Counted from the stretch's first letter, positions 37,403 to 46,293 are shown. The stretch is DNA of 64,000 nucleotides from Pelomonas sp. Root1217 (GCF_001425705.1 NZ_LMDC01000001.1:620001-684000); one strand, 5' to 3'. Translations and numbers: made by a program. Notes: generated by a model from the letters alone, not told the origin.

Positions 37403-39406
37403 CTATTTCTCAGCCAGATTGGCCACCAGCAGGATGAGCTCGGCCACGTCGAAAGGCTTGGCCAGATGGGCCTGGAAGCCGGCCAGCAGCGAGCGCTTGC
37501 GGTCCTCGGCCCGGGCGAAGGCGGTGAGGGCCAGGGCTGGGATGCGGGAGTTGCGCGTTTCGGTCGCCCGCAATGTACGGATCATTTGATAACCGTCCAC
37601 GCCGGGCATGCCCACATCGCTGACGATGACGGTCGGCCGTGACAGCTGGACGGCCTTGAGCAACTCCTGCGCCGAGGCAAAGGCCACCACCCGGGCCCCC
37701 TGATCCTCGAGGATGCGGCACAGCAGGCTGCGTGTGTCCTGCTCGTCGTCCAGCACGAAGATGTGCACGCCGTCCAGCTTGGGGAGGGCGAGGTTCTCGC
37801 TGGCCCGCGCATCGGCAGAGGCGGGGTCCTCGTCACGCTCTCCTGCCGCCTGCAGGGCGGACAGCGGCAACCTGACGAAAAAGCTCGCGCCCTGGCCCTC
37901 GCCGGCGCTCTCGGCGCGGATGCTGCCCCCGTGCAGCTCGATCAGTTGCTTGCAGATCGCCAGGCCCAGGCCCAGGCCGCCGTGGGCCCGCGAGGTGGAA
38001 CCGTCCTGCTGCGTGAAGCGATCGAACACCTGAGGCAGGAAGGCGGCCGGGATGCCGATGCCGGTGTCGCTGACGCTGAATTCCACCTGGGAGTTGACGC
38101 GCTGCAGCAGCACTTGCACCCGGCCGCCCGCCGGCGTGAATTTGATGGCGTTGTTCAGCAGATTCCACACCACCTGCTGCAACCGTCCGCTGTCACCGTT
38201 GACCATGGCCGGGCCGGTATCCAGCAGGGATTGCAGCTCCACCCCTTTGGTCGATGCTGAAGGGGCGACGGTTTCGACGGCTGCCTGAATGACGTTGGCC
38301 ATGCTCAGTTGCTGCAGGTCCAGCCTCAGCTTGCCGGCCATGATGCGGTTCAGGTCCAGCAGGTCGTCGATGAGTTGCACCTGGGCACGCGCATTTCGGT
38401 CGATGACCTCGATGGCGCGCTGCACATTGACGCGCTCATCGCCCGGCTTGGCCCGCAGCAGCACCTGGGTCCAGCCGAGGATGGCCGTCAGTGGCGTGCG
38501 CAGTTCGTGCGACAGCGTGGCGAGGAACTCGTCCTTCATGCGCGTCGCGCGCTGGGCGGCAATGCGCGCATTGCGCTCGGCGTCCAGGATTTCCTCGTGT
38601 TCGCGGTTGGCGATTTCCATGGCCTCGATGCGCATGGTGGCCGTCAGGTCGCGCGTCAGCTTGGCGTAGCCGATCAACTGCCCGGTCTCGTCTCGCAGCG
38701 CCGTGATGCTCACCTGCGCCCAGAAGCTCGTGCCGTCCTTGCGAAGCCGCCAGCCCGTGTCGACGAAACGCCCGACTTCCTGGGCCTGCTGCAGCTCGTA
38801 TTCGGGCCAACCGCTTGCGCGTACTTCCGGCGGATAAAAGACGGAGAAATGCTCGCCCAGGATCTCCTCGGCGGCGTAGCCCTTGATGCGCTGCGCTCCT
38901 TCGTTCCAGGACGCCACGCGCCCGTTCACATCCAGCATGAAGATGGCGTAGTCGGCCACGCCCTCGACCAGCAGGCGGAAGCGCTCCTCGCTGCGCTTGA
39001 GTGCTTCCTCGTGGTTGCGCCTTTGCGTCAGGTCACGCGTGACCTTGGCGAAACCCACCAGCTCTCCCGCCGGGTCACGCATCGCCGTGATGACGACATT
39101 GGCCCAGAACAGCGAGCCGTCCTTGCGCACGCGCCAACCCTCGTCCTCGAAGGCGCCGTCGCGCGCGGCCATCTCAAGTTCATGGGCAGGCAACTGCCGG
39201 GCCAGCGCCTCCGGCGGATAGAACCGCGAGAAATGGCTGCCGATGATCTCGTCCGCCTTGTATCCCTTGAAGCGTTCGGCGCCGGCGTTCCAGGTCAGCA
39301 CATGGCCCTCAGGGCCCAGCATGAAGATCGCATAGTCGCGCACGCTGTCCACCAGCAGGCGAAAACGCTCCTCGCTGCGCTGCAGGCCTTCGTCATCGGC
39401 TTTCAA
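37403..39406 (-). CDS. Hybrid sensor histidine kinase (PAS-PAS-HisKA-HATPase-receiver)
   Basis: A 667-residue soluble signalling protein. Two near-identical PAS domains (about 10-125 and 138-255; each with RSEERFRLLV and FYPPE) precede the HisKA domain (SHELRTPL, phospho-acceptor H300), the ATPase domain (N415/N419 box, DTGIGI 447-452, GGLGLGL) and a receiver (DDE at 553-555, phospho-acceptor D597, K in AKPF). No membrane segment, so the signal is cytoplasmic, perhaps redox, light or a ligand through PAS. The start is TTG 39406, supported by ggaagga six bases upstream. No separate response regulator gene adjoins, and output may pass to one elsewhere. Confidence 0.92.
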   Translation of the reverse strand: MKADDEGLQRSEERFRLLVDSVRDYAIFMLGPEGHVLTWNAGAERFKGYKADEIIGSHFSRFYPPEALARQLPAHELEMAARDGAFEDEGWRVRKDGSLFWANVVITAMRDPAGELVGFAKVTRDLTQRRNHEEALKRSEERFRLLVEGVADYAIFMLDVNGRVASWNEGAQRIKGYAAEEILGEHFSVFYPPEVRASGWPEYELQQAQEVGRFVDTGWRLRKDGTSFWAQVSITALRDETGQLIGYAKLTRDLTATMRIEAMEIANREHEEILDAERNARIAAQRATRMKDEFLATLSHELRTPLTAILGWTQVLLRAKPGDERVNVQRAIEVIDRNARAQVQLIDDLLDLNRIMAGKLRLDLQQLSMANVIQAAVETVAPSASTKGVELQSLLDTGPAMVNGDSGRLQQVVWNLLNNAIKFTPAGGRVQVLLQRVNSQVEFSVSDTGIGIPAAFLPQVFDRFTQQDGSTSRAHGGLGLGLAICKQLIELHGGSIRAESAGEGQGASFFVRLPLSALQAAGERDEDPASADARASENLALPKLDGVHIFVLDDEQDTRSLLCRILEDQGARVVAFASAQELLKAVQLSRPTVIVSDVGMPGVDGYQMIRTLRATETRNSRIPALALTAFARAEDRKRSLLAGFQAHLAKPFDVAELILLVANLAEK

Positions 39407-39465
39407 GTTCGTCCTTCCATGTTGAGGGCGGGCTGGGGCGGCAGTGTGCCGTGTCTCGGCTGGCT

Positions 39466-39993
39466 TTACGCGCCGGGTGGCCCTTCGTCCTTGTCCTGCC
39501 GCGCAGGCGGCTTGTCGTCGTAGCGCAGCACCGACAGCTTGCCATCGCCCTCCAGGTAGGCCGCCCGCACCGCGGCGACGTCTTCGACGCCCGCCTGGCG
39601 CAGTTGCGCCTCGAGATCCTCGCGCGTCAGGAACTCCTTGCGCAGATTGCGGCCCAGCACACGCCCCGCCTTGATCAATTGCAGCGGCGGGGGCTCGGTG
39701 AGCTTGTGTGCGAGCGGCCAGCGATAGCTGGCCCAGTCCAATGCATAGTTCCAGAACACCAGCGTAGCGACCAGGATCCAGCCCTCGCCCACGGTGTCAT
39801 AGCTGCCAGACATGGCGTTCTGCGACGCATCCGCGATGACGACCACCATCAGGATGTCAGCGACGCCGAAGGACCCGGGGTCGCGCCGCAGCACGAAGCG
39901 GAAGATCAGCAGCAGGAACCAGTACATCAGCGTGCCCCGCAGCATCAGTTCCAGCGGCGACACGTGGATGGCGAAAAGCCCCGAGACGTCCAT
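39466..39993 (-). CDS. DUF421 (YetF-type) membrane protein
   Basis: A 175-residue protein with three hydrophobic N-terminal segments (for example ELMLRGTLMYWFLLLIFRFV; DILMVVVIADASQNAMSG) and a soluble C-terminal DUF421 domain (LQLIKAGRVLGRNLRKEFLTREDLEAQLRQAGVEDV). Function unknown; members are linked with membrane stress and spore germination in Bacillus. ATG 39993 has a perfect aggaggt ribosome site. The kinase gene follows after 59 bases on the same strand, so they may be co-transcribed. Confidence 0.85.
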   Translation of the reverse strand: MDVSGLFAIHVSPLELMLRGTLMYWFLLLIFRFVLRRDPGSFGVADILMVVVIADASQNAMSGSYDTVGEGWILVATLVFWNYALDWASYRWPLAHKLTEPPPLQLIKAGRVLGRNLRKEFLTREDLEAQLRQAGVEDVAAVRAAYLEGDGKLSVLRYDDKPPARQDKDEGPPGA

Positions 39994-39995
39994 GT

Positions 39996-40121
39996 TCACC
40001 TCCTCGTCCTGTCCGAATCGGCGGCTACTCGGGCCGGATCCGTGTCATTGGCCTGTGCGATGCGCACGCCCTCTCGTGCCAGGCGCCTGGGAATGAAGGT
40101 CTGGATGCGGACGCTGCTCAT
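39996..40121 (-). CDS. Possible 41-residue protein coupled to the DUF421 gene
   Basis: A short frame, ATG 40121 to TGA at 39996, whose stop lies inside the ribosome-site spacer of the DUF421 gene. It would read MSSVRIQTFIPRRLAREGVR and end in an arginine-rich tail. It has no clear ribosome site and I do not recognise it. The arrangement suits translational coupling but a chance frame is equally possible. Confidence 0.25.
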   Translation of the reverse strand: MSSVRIQTFIPRRLAREGVRIAQANDTDPARVAADSDRTRR

Positions 40122-40354
40122 GTGATGGGCACTGGGCAAGCCATGTGCCCGGCGGCAGCGTTCCATAGCGTTGCGCAAAAAGAGAAGGCTCGACGCGAGG
40201 CGTCGAGCCTTCCGCCGTTGGCCTGTTGAGCGGCCTGTTGAGGCTACAGCTCCTGGCTTCCGACGGTTCAAATCTAGCCGCCGGCCTGTGGGCCGGCCAT
40301 CTCGCCGAGGCCGCGTGGAAATGTAGGCCGTCGCCTACGCATACGGTGGCGTGA
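40122..40354. other. Region with terminator after the MFS gene
   Basis: No gene seen. It contains the terminator at 40175-40211 and a GC-rich dyad (ccgccggcctgtgggccggc near 40277). Confidence 0.4.
40175..40211 (-). terminator. Terminator after the MFS gene
   Basis: A perfect 12-base-pair stem aaggctcgacgc/gcgtcgagcctt (40185-40196 and 40200-40211, loop gag); on the minus strand it is followed by ctcttttt. It lies 144 bases after the MFS stop. Confidence 0.8.
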
Positions 40355-41656
40355 TCAATGCACCACCGTTTCGCGCAACTCGGGCTGCAGGCTGTCTCGC
40401 CGCGCCAGCGCAGGGAAGATCTTGAACCACAGCGCGACGATGGCCAGCGTGCCGAGGCCGCCGAGCAGCACCGATCCGACCGGGCCCAGCAGGGCCGCCG
40501 TCGCACCAGACTCGAACTCGCCCAACTGGTTGCTCGCGCCGATGAAGACCGAGTTCACGGCGCCGACGCGGCCGCGCATGTCGTCGGGCGTCTCGAGCTG
40601 CACCAGGGACTGGCGGATGACGACACTGAACATGTCGGCCGCACCGCTGACGGCCAGCACGGCGAAGGCGACCAGGAAGGAGGTCGTCAGCGCAAACGCG
40701 ATCACCGTCAGGCCGAACACGGCCACGGCGCCGAGAAGCCAATGGCCGGCTCGGCGCGTGATGGGGTGGCGAGCCAGCCACACGCCGACGGCAACGGCAC
40801 CCAGGGCCGGAGCCGAGCGCAGCAGGCCCAGCCCCTCGGGGCCGGTGTGCAGGATGTCGCGCGCGAAGATGGGCAGCAGGGCCGTGGCACCGCCGAGCAG
40901 CACGGCGAACAGGTCCAGCGAGATCGCACCCAGCACAACGGGCCTCTGCCAGATGAAGCGGATACCGGCCGTCAGCTGCGCCAGCCCGGGAGCCGCGCGT
41001 CGCAACGGCGCGGCACGATGGCGGATCGTCAACACGCCGGCTATCGCCGCGGCGAGCAACAGCAGCGAAACGCCGTAGACGATGGCCGCACCCCAATGCG
41101 CCGCATCACCGCGCGCGGCAGCACCCGTCGCCCAGGGCCCGAGCGCATAGAGCAAGCCGCCCAGGGCCGGGCCGGCAATGATGGCCACCTGCATCGACGA
41201 GCTGGCCGCCGCCACGGCACGGGGCAGCAGGGCAGGGGGTACAAGCGTCGGCATCAAGGCCTGTTGCGACGGCATCTGCAGGGCGCGCGCGCAGCCCAGC
41301 AGCACGGACAGCATCAGGATCATGTTCGGCCCCACCCAGGCGCCGGCGCTGGACAGCGCCAGGCAGGCCGCGGCGACGAGTTGCAGGCCCAGGCTGGCGG
41401 CCAGCAGCAAGCGCCGGTCGTGCTGATCCACGACATGGCCGGCCGGCAAGGTGAGCAGCAAGGCAGGCAGAAATTGTGCAAGGCCGACCAGGCCCAGGTC
41501 CCAGGCGCTGGCGGTGAGGTCATACATCTGCCAGCCCAGGGCCACCATCAGCATCTGGTTGGCCGCGCCGCCGGTCACGCGGGCTCCCAGCAGGCGCATG
41601 TAGTCGCGTTGGTCGCGCAGGCGGCCACGCGGGGCTGGATTCACTTCAAGAGGCAT
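40355..41656 (-). CDS. MFS transporter (EntS-like exporter)
   Basis: A 433-residue 12-helix permease. The order of segments, RVTGGAANQMLMVALGWQMYDLT, GLAQFLPALLLTLPAGHVVDQHDRR, and DDMRGRVGAVNSVFIGASNQLGEFESG (the mid-protein R-G-R-V motif), matches the EntS/enterobactin-exporter-like MFS group. The substrate is not known; no siderophore gene adjoins. The start ATG 41656 faces the radical SAM gene across a 116-base promoter region. Confidence 0.88.
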   Translation of the reverse strand: MPLEVNPAPRGRLRDQRDYMRLLGARVTGGAANQMLMVALGWQMYDLTASAWDLGLVGLAQFLPALLLTLPAGHVVDQHDRRLLLAASLGLQLVAAACLALSSAGAWVGPNMILMLSVLLGCARALQMPSQQALMPTLVPPALLPRAVAAASSSMQVAIIAGPALGGLLYALGPWATGAAARGDAAHWGAAIVYGVSLLLLAAAIAGVLTIRHRAAPLRRAAPGLAQLTAGIRFIWQRPVVLGAISLDLFAVLLGGATALLPIFARDILHTGPEGLGLLRSAPALGAVAVGVWLARHPITRRAGHWLLGAVAVFGLTVIAFALTTSFLVAFAVLAVSGAADMFSVVIRQSLVQLETPDDMRGRVGAVNSVFIGASNQLGEFESGATAALLGPVGSVLLGGLGTLAIVALWFKIFPALARRDSLQPELRETVVH

Positions 41657-41753
41657 GCAGGGACGGAGGCGCTGCCCAAAGGCGTCAAAGCAAAGGGCGA
41701 CGGATTATCCCGGCCCGCTCTCGGTGCGCGTCCTGTCTGGAATGTCGGTTGAA

Positions 41754-41773
41754 TACTGTATATATTTACAGTA
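41754..41773 (+). promoter_or_regulatory. LexA (SOS) box overlapping the radical SAM start codon
   Basis: tactgtatatatttacagta is a 19-of-20 match to the E. coli LexA consensus (one mismatch in the AT spacer), with CTGT-N8-ACAG intact. Its last base is the A of ATG 41773. A TATATT -10-like hexamer lies inside it (41761-41766), so LexA bound here would block polymerase, and a start six or seven bases downstream of that -10 would give a message with almost no leader. The -35 is weak. Confidence 0.85.
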
Positions 41774-42897
41774 TGTCGCCCGCTCCCACCCGCATTGCCG
41801 CCGCCCAGCCGGCCCTCGTCCCGATCGACTCCATCAAGGGCCGCGGCACCGCCACGGCCATGCCGCACCGCTTCGAGCAGCGTGAGCGCGAGCAGTACGA
41901 CGACGGCTGGGGCTCGCTGGACCAGGAGGCCACCGAAGAGCATGTGGCGGTGGCAACGCAGATCATCGAAGAGCATGCGAAGAAGATCGTCACCAGCAAC
42001 CAGTCGCCCGACATCAACTTCGACTATTCGATCAACCCGTATCGGGGCTGCGAGCATGGCTGCATCTACTGTTTTGCCCGCCCCACGCACAGCTATCTGA
42101 ACCTCTCGCCCGGGCTGGACTTCGAGACCCGCATCGTCGCCAAGGTCAACGCCGCGGAGCGCCTGCGCGAGACGCTGGCCGGCGCGAGGTATGTGCCCAA
42201 GTCGCTGGTGCTGGGGACGGCGACGGATGCTTACCAGCCCGTCGAGCGCAAGCTGGGCATCACACGCCGCCTCGTCGAGGTACTGGCCGAATGCAGCCAT
42301 CCGTTCTCGGTCGTGACCAAGTCCAGTGGCATCGAGCGTGATCTGGACCTGATCGCACCGATGGCCGCCCAAGGCCTGGTATCGGTCTATTTGTCGGTGA
42401 CCACGCTGGACAACGATCTCGCCCGCATCCTGGAGCCACGCGCGGCGGCGCCGGCGCGGCGGCTGCGCACCATCCAGGCATTAGCTGAAGCCGGCGTGCC
42501 CGTGGGCGTCAGTGTGTCGCCCATCATTCCCTTCATCAACGAGCCCGAGCTGGAACGCATCCTCGAAGCCGCTGCTGCGGCCGGGGCGAGTTCGGCGTTC
42601 AGCATCCCGGTGCGCCTGCCCTGGGAGGTGAATCCGCTGTTCCAGGACTGGCTGCAGCGCCACTTCCCCGACCGAGCCGATCGTGTCATGGCGCGCATCC
42701 GCGACATGCGCGGCGGCAAGGACAACGATCCTCGCTTCGGCTCCCGCTTCACGGGCGAAGGCGTCTGGGCTCAGCTGCTGCAGGCGCGCTTCCAGCGGGC
42801 CGTCCACAAGCTGGGTCTGCGCAACAAGCGGCGGCCGGTGCAACTGGCGTTGTTCACGCCGCCACGCAAGCCTTCTGCGCAGGGGAGCCTGTTCTAG
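41773..42897 (+). CDS. PA0069-type radical SAM protein under LexA control
   Basis: A 374-residue radical SAM enzyme. The cluster motif is C93-X3-C97-X2-C100 (RGCEHGCIYC); the N-terminal KGRGT and YSINPYRGC parts match the PA0069 group, relatives of spore photoproduct lyase (SplB-like). Other segments are LGTATDAYQPVERKL and SVSPIIPFINEPELE. From memory, PA0069 belongs to the P. aeruginosa LexA regulon, which agrees with the operator. Substrate is unknown; DNA repair is a reasonable but unproved guess. TTG 41749 lies upstream of the box and is less likely than ATG 41773. The stop overlaps eptA tail to tail by 4 bases. Confidence 0.88.
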   Translation: MSPAPTRIAAAQPALVPIDSIKGRGTATAMPHRFEQREREQYDDGWGSLDQEATEEHVAVATQIIEEHAKKIVTSNQSPDINFDYSINPYRGCEHGCIYCFARPTHSYLNLSPGLDFETRIVAKVNAAERLRETLAGARYVPKSLVLGTATDAYQPVERKLGITRRLVEVLAECSHPFSVVTKSSGIERDLDLIAPMAAQGLVSVYLSVTTLDNDLARILEPRAAAPARRLRTIQALAEAGVPVGVSVSPIIPFINEPELERILEAAAAAGASSAFSIPVRLPWEVNPLFQDWLQRHFPDRADRVMARIRDMRGGKDNDPRFGSRFTGEGVWAQLLQARFQRAVHKLGLRNKRRPVQLALFTPPRKPSAQGSLF

Positions 42898-44555
42898 CGT
42901 CGGCAGCCGGCGAGCAAATCCCATTCGGCCTTGTAGATGTCCGACCGAGCGCCCACCCAACCCATCGCGGTATGGAAGAGGTTGTCATGCGAGGCGGGCT
43001 TGTCGCGCAGCCCTTGCAGGCAGCCGGGCTTCAGGGACGCCGCCAACCCGCCGCCCTCGGGCACCCACAGCACCATGGGCACATGCGTCTGCTCGGCCGG
43101 TGCCATGGCATAGGGCATGCCGTGCAGATACAGGCCGTTTTCGCCCAGCGACTCGCCGTGGTCAGAGACGTAGAGCATGCCCACATCGAAAGCCTGTTGC
43201 GCCTGCAGCCAGGCGATGCTGCGCGCCAGCAGCCGGTCGGTCGTCACCAGGGTGTTGTCATAGCCATTGACGACTTGCTCGCGCGGGCACTGCTGGAGCG
43301 CGTTGCTCTTGCACTCGGGCTGGAAGGGCTTGAGGTCGGGCGGTGAACGCTTGAAGTAGGCCGGGCCGTGGCTGCCCATCTGGTGCATGACGAGGACGAG
43401 CCCACGCTTCACACGCGCCGGGTCCAGCGCCGCGATGCGTTTGTCCAACTCATGCAGCAAAGCTTCGTCGAAGCATTCCTCACCATCGCACAGGCCCGCC
43501 GGCAGCGGCGCTGCGCCTTCAGGCAGCTTGGTTGTTGAGCTGTTGGGCACGCGGTCGCAAAGGCCCTTGCAGCCGCTTTGGTTGTCGAGCCACAGCACGG
43601 CCAGGCCGGCGCGTTGCAGCACGTCGAGCAGGTTTTCCTGCGTGCCTTTCACGTCGCCAAAGGCCTCGCGGCCCAGCGGCGAAAACATGCAGGGCAGCGA
43701 TGCCGCGGTAGCCGTGCCGCAGGAAGTGACCTGCCGCAGGGACACGACGGGCAGTTTGGATAACTCTGGATTGGTCGTCCGCGCGTAGCCATTCAGGCTG
43801 AAGTTCATCGAACGCGCCGTCTCGCCGACGACGAGCAGCAGCAGCGGCGGTTTGGTGCCGTCGGCCCGCGGCAGTAGGCGGGCGTCTGCGCCGATGACGG
43901 CGGGCGGCCCGCTGGGTGCGGCCTGGCGGCGCAGCGCGGCACTGCCGATCGAATAGACCGCGTTCAGCGGCGTGACCATGTAGCGGATGGTCTTGTAGTT
44001 GCGCATCGTCGATGACAAGTCGGCAAACACGCTCAATGCCAGCAGCACCATCGCGAGGAGGCCGAGGCCAAAGGCGACGACGTTGCCACCGAGGCGCTTG
44101 GGCAGGGCCTGCCGCGGCGCGGTGGGCCGGCGCAGCAGCCACCAGGCGGGCAAGGCGCCCAGCAGTGCGATGCTGACGAGCAGCCGCCAGCTCAGCAGGT
44201 CGCGCGTCTCGCGCACATCGGTCTGCACCATGTTCGTGACCATGGTGGGGTCGAAGACGATGCCGTAGCTGCCGATGAAGTGGGCCAGCGCGCCGGCGCT
44301 CAGCAGCAGCACGACGAGCAGGCCCTTGATGAAGCGTGGCCAGGCCAGCAGGCTCAGCAGCGCGCCGGTCGCGGCGGTGACCATGCCGGCAAAGGCCAGG
44401 ATGAAGAAGGGGCGCACATCGGCCATGCCGTGCAGCTGTTGCCACAGCGGCCAATTGGCCAGCAACCCCATCCACAGGGCGGCCAGCCAGGCCTGGGTCA
44501 GGGGACGCGAGGTGTCGGGCTGGAACCAGGCCAGCAGGCGCTTGAGCAGGGACAT
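42894..44555 (-). CDS. eptA: Lipid A phosphoethanolamine transferase (EptA/MCR family)
   Basis: Adds phosphoethanolamine from phosphatidylethanolamine to lipid A at the periplasmic face. The 553-residue protein has five N-terminal membrane helices and a periplasmic sulfatase-like domain. The metal and catalytic residues are in place: E245 (VGETAR), nucleophile T281 (SCGTATAASLPC), H396 (MGSHGPAY), D465-H466 (SDHGES) and H478. Several cysteine pairs fit the family disulfides. This is a chromosomal member; polymyxin tolerance would depend on expression. ATG 44555 has a poor ribosome site. Confidence 0.92.
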   Translation of the reverse strand: MSLLKRLLAWFQPDTSRPLTQAWLAALWMGLLANWPLWQQLHGMADVRPFFILAFAGMVTAATGALLSLLAWPRFIKGLLVVLLLSAGALAHFIGSYGIVFDPTMVTNMVQTDVRETRDLLSWRLLVSIALLGALPAWWLLRRPTAPRQALPKRLGGNVVAFGLGLLAMVLLALSVFADLSSTMRNYKTIRYMVTPLNAVYSIGSAALRRQAAPSGPPAVIGADARLLPRADGTKPPLLLLVVGETARSMNFSLNGYARTTNPELSKLPVVSLRQVTSCGTATAASLPCMFSPLGREAFGDVKGTQENLLDVLQRAGLAVLWLDNQSGCKGLCDRVPNSSTTKLPEGAAPLPAGLCDGEECFDEALLHELDKRIAALDPARVKRGLVLVMHQMGSHGPAYFKRSPPDLKPFQPECKSNALQQCPREQVVNGYDNTLVTTDRLLARSIAWLQAQQAFDVGMLYVSDHGESLGENGLYLHGMPYAMAPAEQTHVPMVLWVPEGGGLAASLKPGCLQGLRDKPASHDNLFHTAMGWVGARSDIYKAEWDLLAGCRR

Positions 44556-44652
44556 TGGGGGAGGGATAAGAAACAGCGGGGCGGCGCGGATTCTCGCGGC
44601 TCGCGTGGGAACGTCGCAGCAGGTGGTGCGTGGCCGACAGCGCCGGGCCAGC

Positions 44653-46293
44653 TCAGGCAGCGACTTCGGCCGTCGGCGCGCGCAGCGTGACGCCGCCGGT
44701 GGCCCGCGCCTTGGCTGGCCCGCCGCCCATGGGCTTCACATAGCGCCCGTGCAGGTCGTCGATCTGTTCAGCCAGGCTTGAAGCGCCTTCGATCTTCTCG
44801 GCATGGCGCTTCAGCACGAGGCCGGCCATGTCGATGAGCTTGGCGTTGCGCGTGGCCTCGCCCTGCTGGATCAATAGCTCGACGGCCACTTTGGCGCTGC
44901 CACGCAGCGAGTGGCGCATGGCCGTCTCGGCGACATTGAAGATCTGCTGGTGACAATCGCGGAACTGCTCGGCTGCGCCCTGGTGGCCTTCGGACATGGA
45001 CACGAGGATCTCGGTGCTGGCCTTGGCCGAGCAGTAGCGTGTGCCCAGGCCGCGCAGGATGGGCATCATCTCTTCAAGCTCGACCTCCTGGCTGGACAGG
45101 CGTATCCACAGCGCCGTCAGCAGCGAGGCCGCTTCGAGATCGAAGTTGCCGCTCTGGGCATGCTCGGTGAACTCGCGTGCCATGACCAGGGCCTGGCCGA
45201 CGCGGCGTTCCAGCAGGAAGGCCAGGCCGCGCAGGACCAGGTCGAAGCGCTGCAGCCGGATGGAGCCCGGCGCGCGTTCCAGCGCGGCGGCCAGCGCGTC
45301 ATGGGTGTACTTGAAGCCCTTGTGGTCCTTCGCGTCAAAGCGCATCAGCCCGATCAGCACGAGGCTGAGCATGTCAAAGAGCTTGGAGCGCAGGCCCTGG
45401 GACATGGCGCGCTCCAGCATCTTCAGCGCCTCGGCGCGCTGGCCGGCGTAAAAACCCAATGAGCCGCAGCGCTGCAGGCGCAACAGGCAGCCCGGCGTCA
45501 GGGTTGCGGCGGTCTGGTAGGTCTTGAGGGCCTGGGCGAGGTCGCCCTGTTCCATTTGCACATGGCCCATCAGGTCATGCGAGTCAGCGTAATCGGGCAG
45601 GTCGCCGGTGAGGTTTTCCAGCGTGCGGCGCGCGGCCTGCAGATTACCGCTGGCCACCTCGGTGCGCGCCACACCCAGCCGCGCCCAAGGCACGGTCTTG
45701 GCGGCGATGATGGCCTCGTACAGCGTGCGCGCGTCGTCGAAGCGCTTCAGGCGCAGCAGCAGCTCGGCGCCGATGCGCGCGGCATAGAGCCAGTACCTGT
45801 CCTTGGCCTCGAAGCGCGCCAGGCAAAGATTGGCGGCGGTCTCGAAGTCCTGGTTCTCGATGGCCTCGAAGATGCCCTTGAGCACTCGCTTGCGGTGGCG
45901 CGCGCTGGCCAGGCGCTCGGCGAGGTTGGCGCTGGTATAGGGCTTGATCAGATAGGCGTCGAGCGCGGCTTCGGCGGCCTCGGCCACCTTGGCGTAGGTG
46001 GCCTCGCTCGTCACCATGACGAAGACGGTGGAATAGGGCAGCAGGCCTTCACGGCGGAGTTCGTCGAGCAGGTCCTGGCCGGAGGTGTCGCTGCTGTCGA
46101 AGTGGTAGTCGCACAGTACGATGTCAAACGTCTGATGCTCCAGCATCACACGCGCATCCTTCACGCGCGGCGTCTGGCGCACGGTGCCGACACCCAGGTC
46201 GCGCAACTGCGCCGACATCAGGCTGCGTGAGTTGGCATTGCTGTCGATGATCAACGCTGATGCCGTCTGGATGGTCTCGTCCATCAGGAACAT
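44653..46293 (-). CDS. Response regulator with tetratricopeptide-type helices
   Basis: A 546-residue protein. Residues 11-130 are a receiver domain (D17, phospho-acceptor D62 in LCDYHFD, K117 in IKPY). The rest is helical, with TPR-like units (for example WARLGVARTEVASGNLQAARRTLENLTGDLPDYADSHDLMGHVQMEQGDLAQALKTYQTAATLTPG region at about 200-265). No DNA-binding or enzymatic output domain is seen, so it likely works through protein contacts. A possible phospho-donor is the nearby orphan hybrid kinase, but that is only inference. ATG 46293 has gggaggg upstream; ATG 46284 is alternative. Confidence 0.85.
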   Translation of the reverse strand: MFLMDETIQTASALIIDSNANSRSLMSAQLRDLGVGTVRQTPRVKDARVMLEHQTFDIVLCDYHFDSSDTSGQDLLDELRREGLLPYSTVFVMVTSEATYAKVAEAAEAALDAYLIKPYTSANLAERLASARHRKRVLKGIFEAIENQDFETAANLCLARFEAKDRYWLYAARIGAELLLRLKRFDDARTLYEAIIAAKTVPWARLGVARTEVASGNLQAARRTLENLTGDLPDYADSHDLMGHVQMEQGDLAQALKTYQTAATLTPGCLLRLQRCGSLGFYAGQRAEALKMLERAMSQGLRSKLFDMLSLVLIGLMRFDAKDHKGFKYTHDALAAALERAPGSIRLQRFDLVLRGLAFLLERRVGQALVMAREFTEHAQSGNFDLEAASLLTALWIRLSSQEVELEEMMPILRGLGTRYCSAKASTEILVSMSEGHQGAAEQFRDCHQQIFNVAETAMRHSLRGSAKVAVELLIQQGEATRNAKLIDMAGLVLKRHAEKIEGASSLAEQIDDLHGRYVKPMGGGPAKARATGGVTLRAPTAEVAA

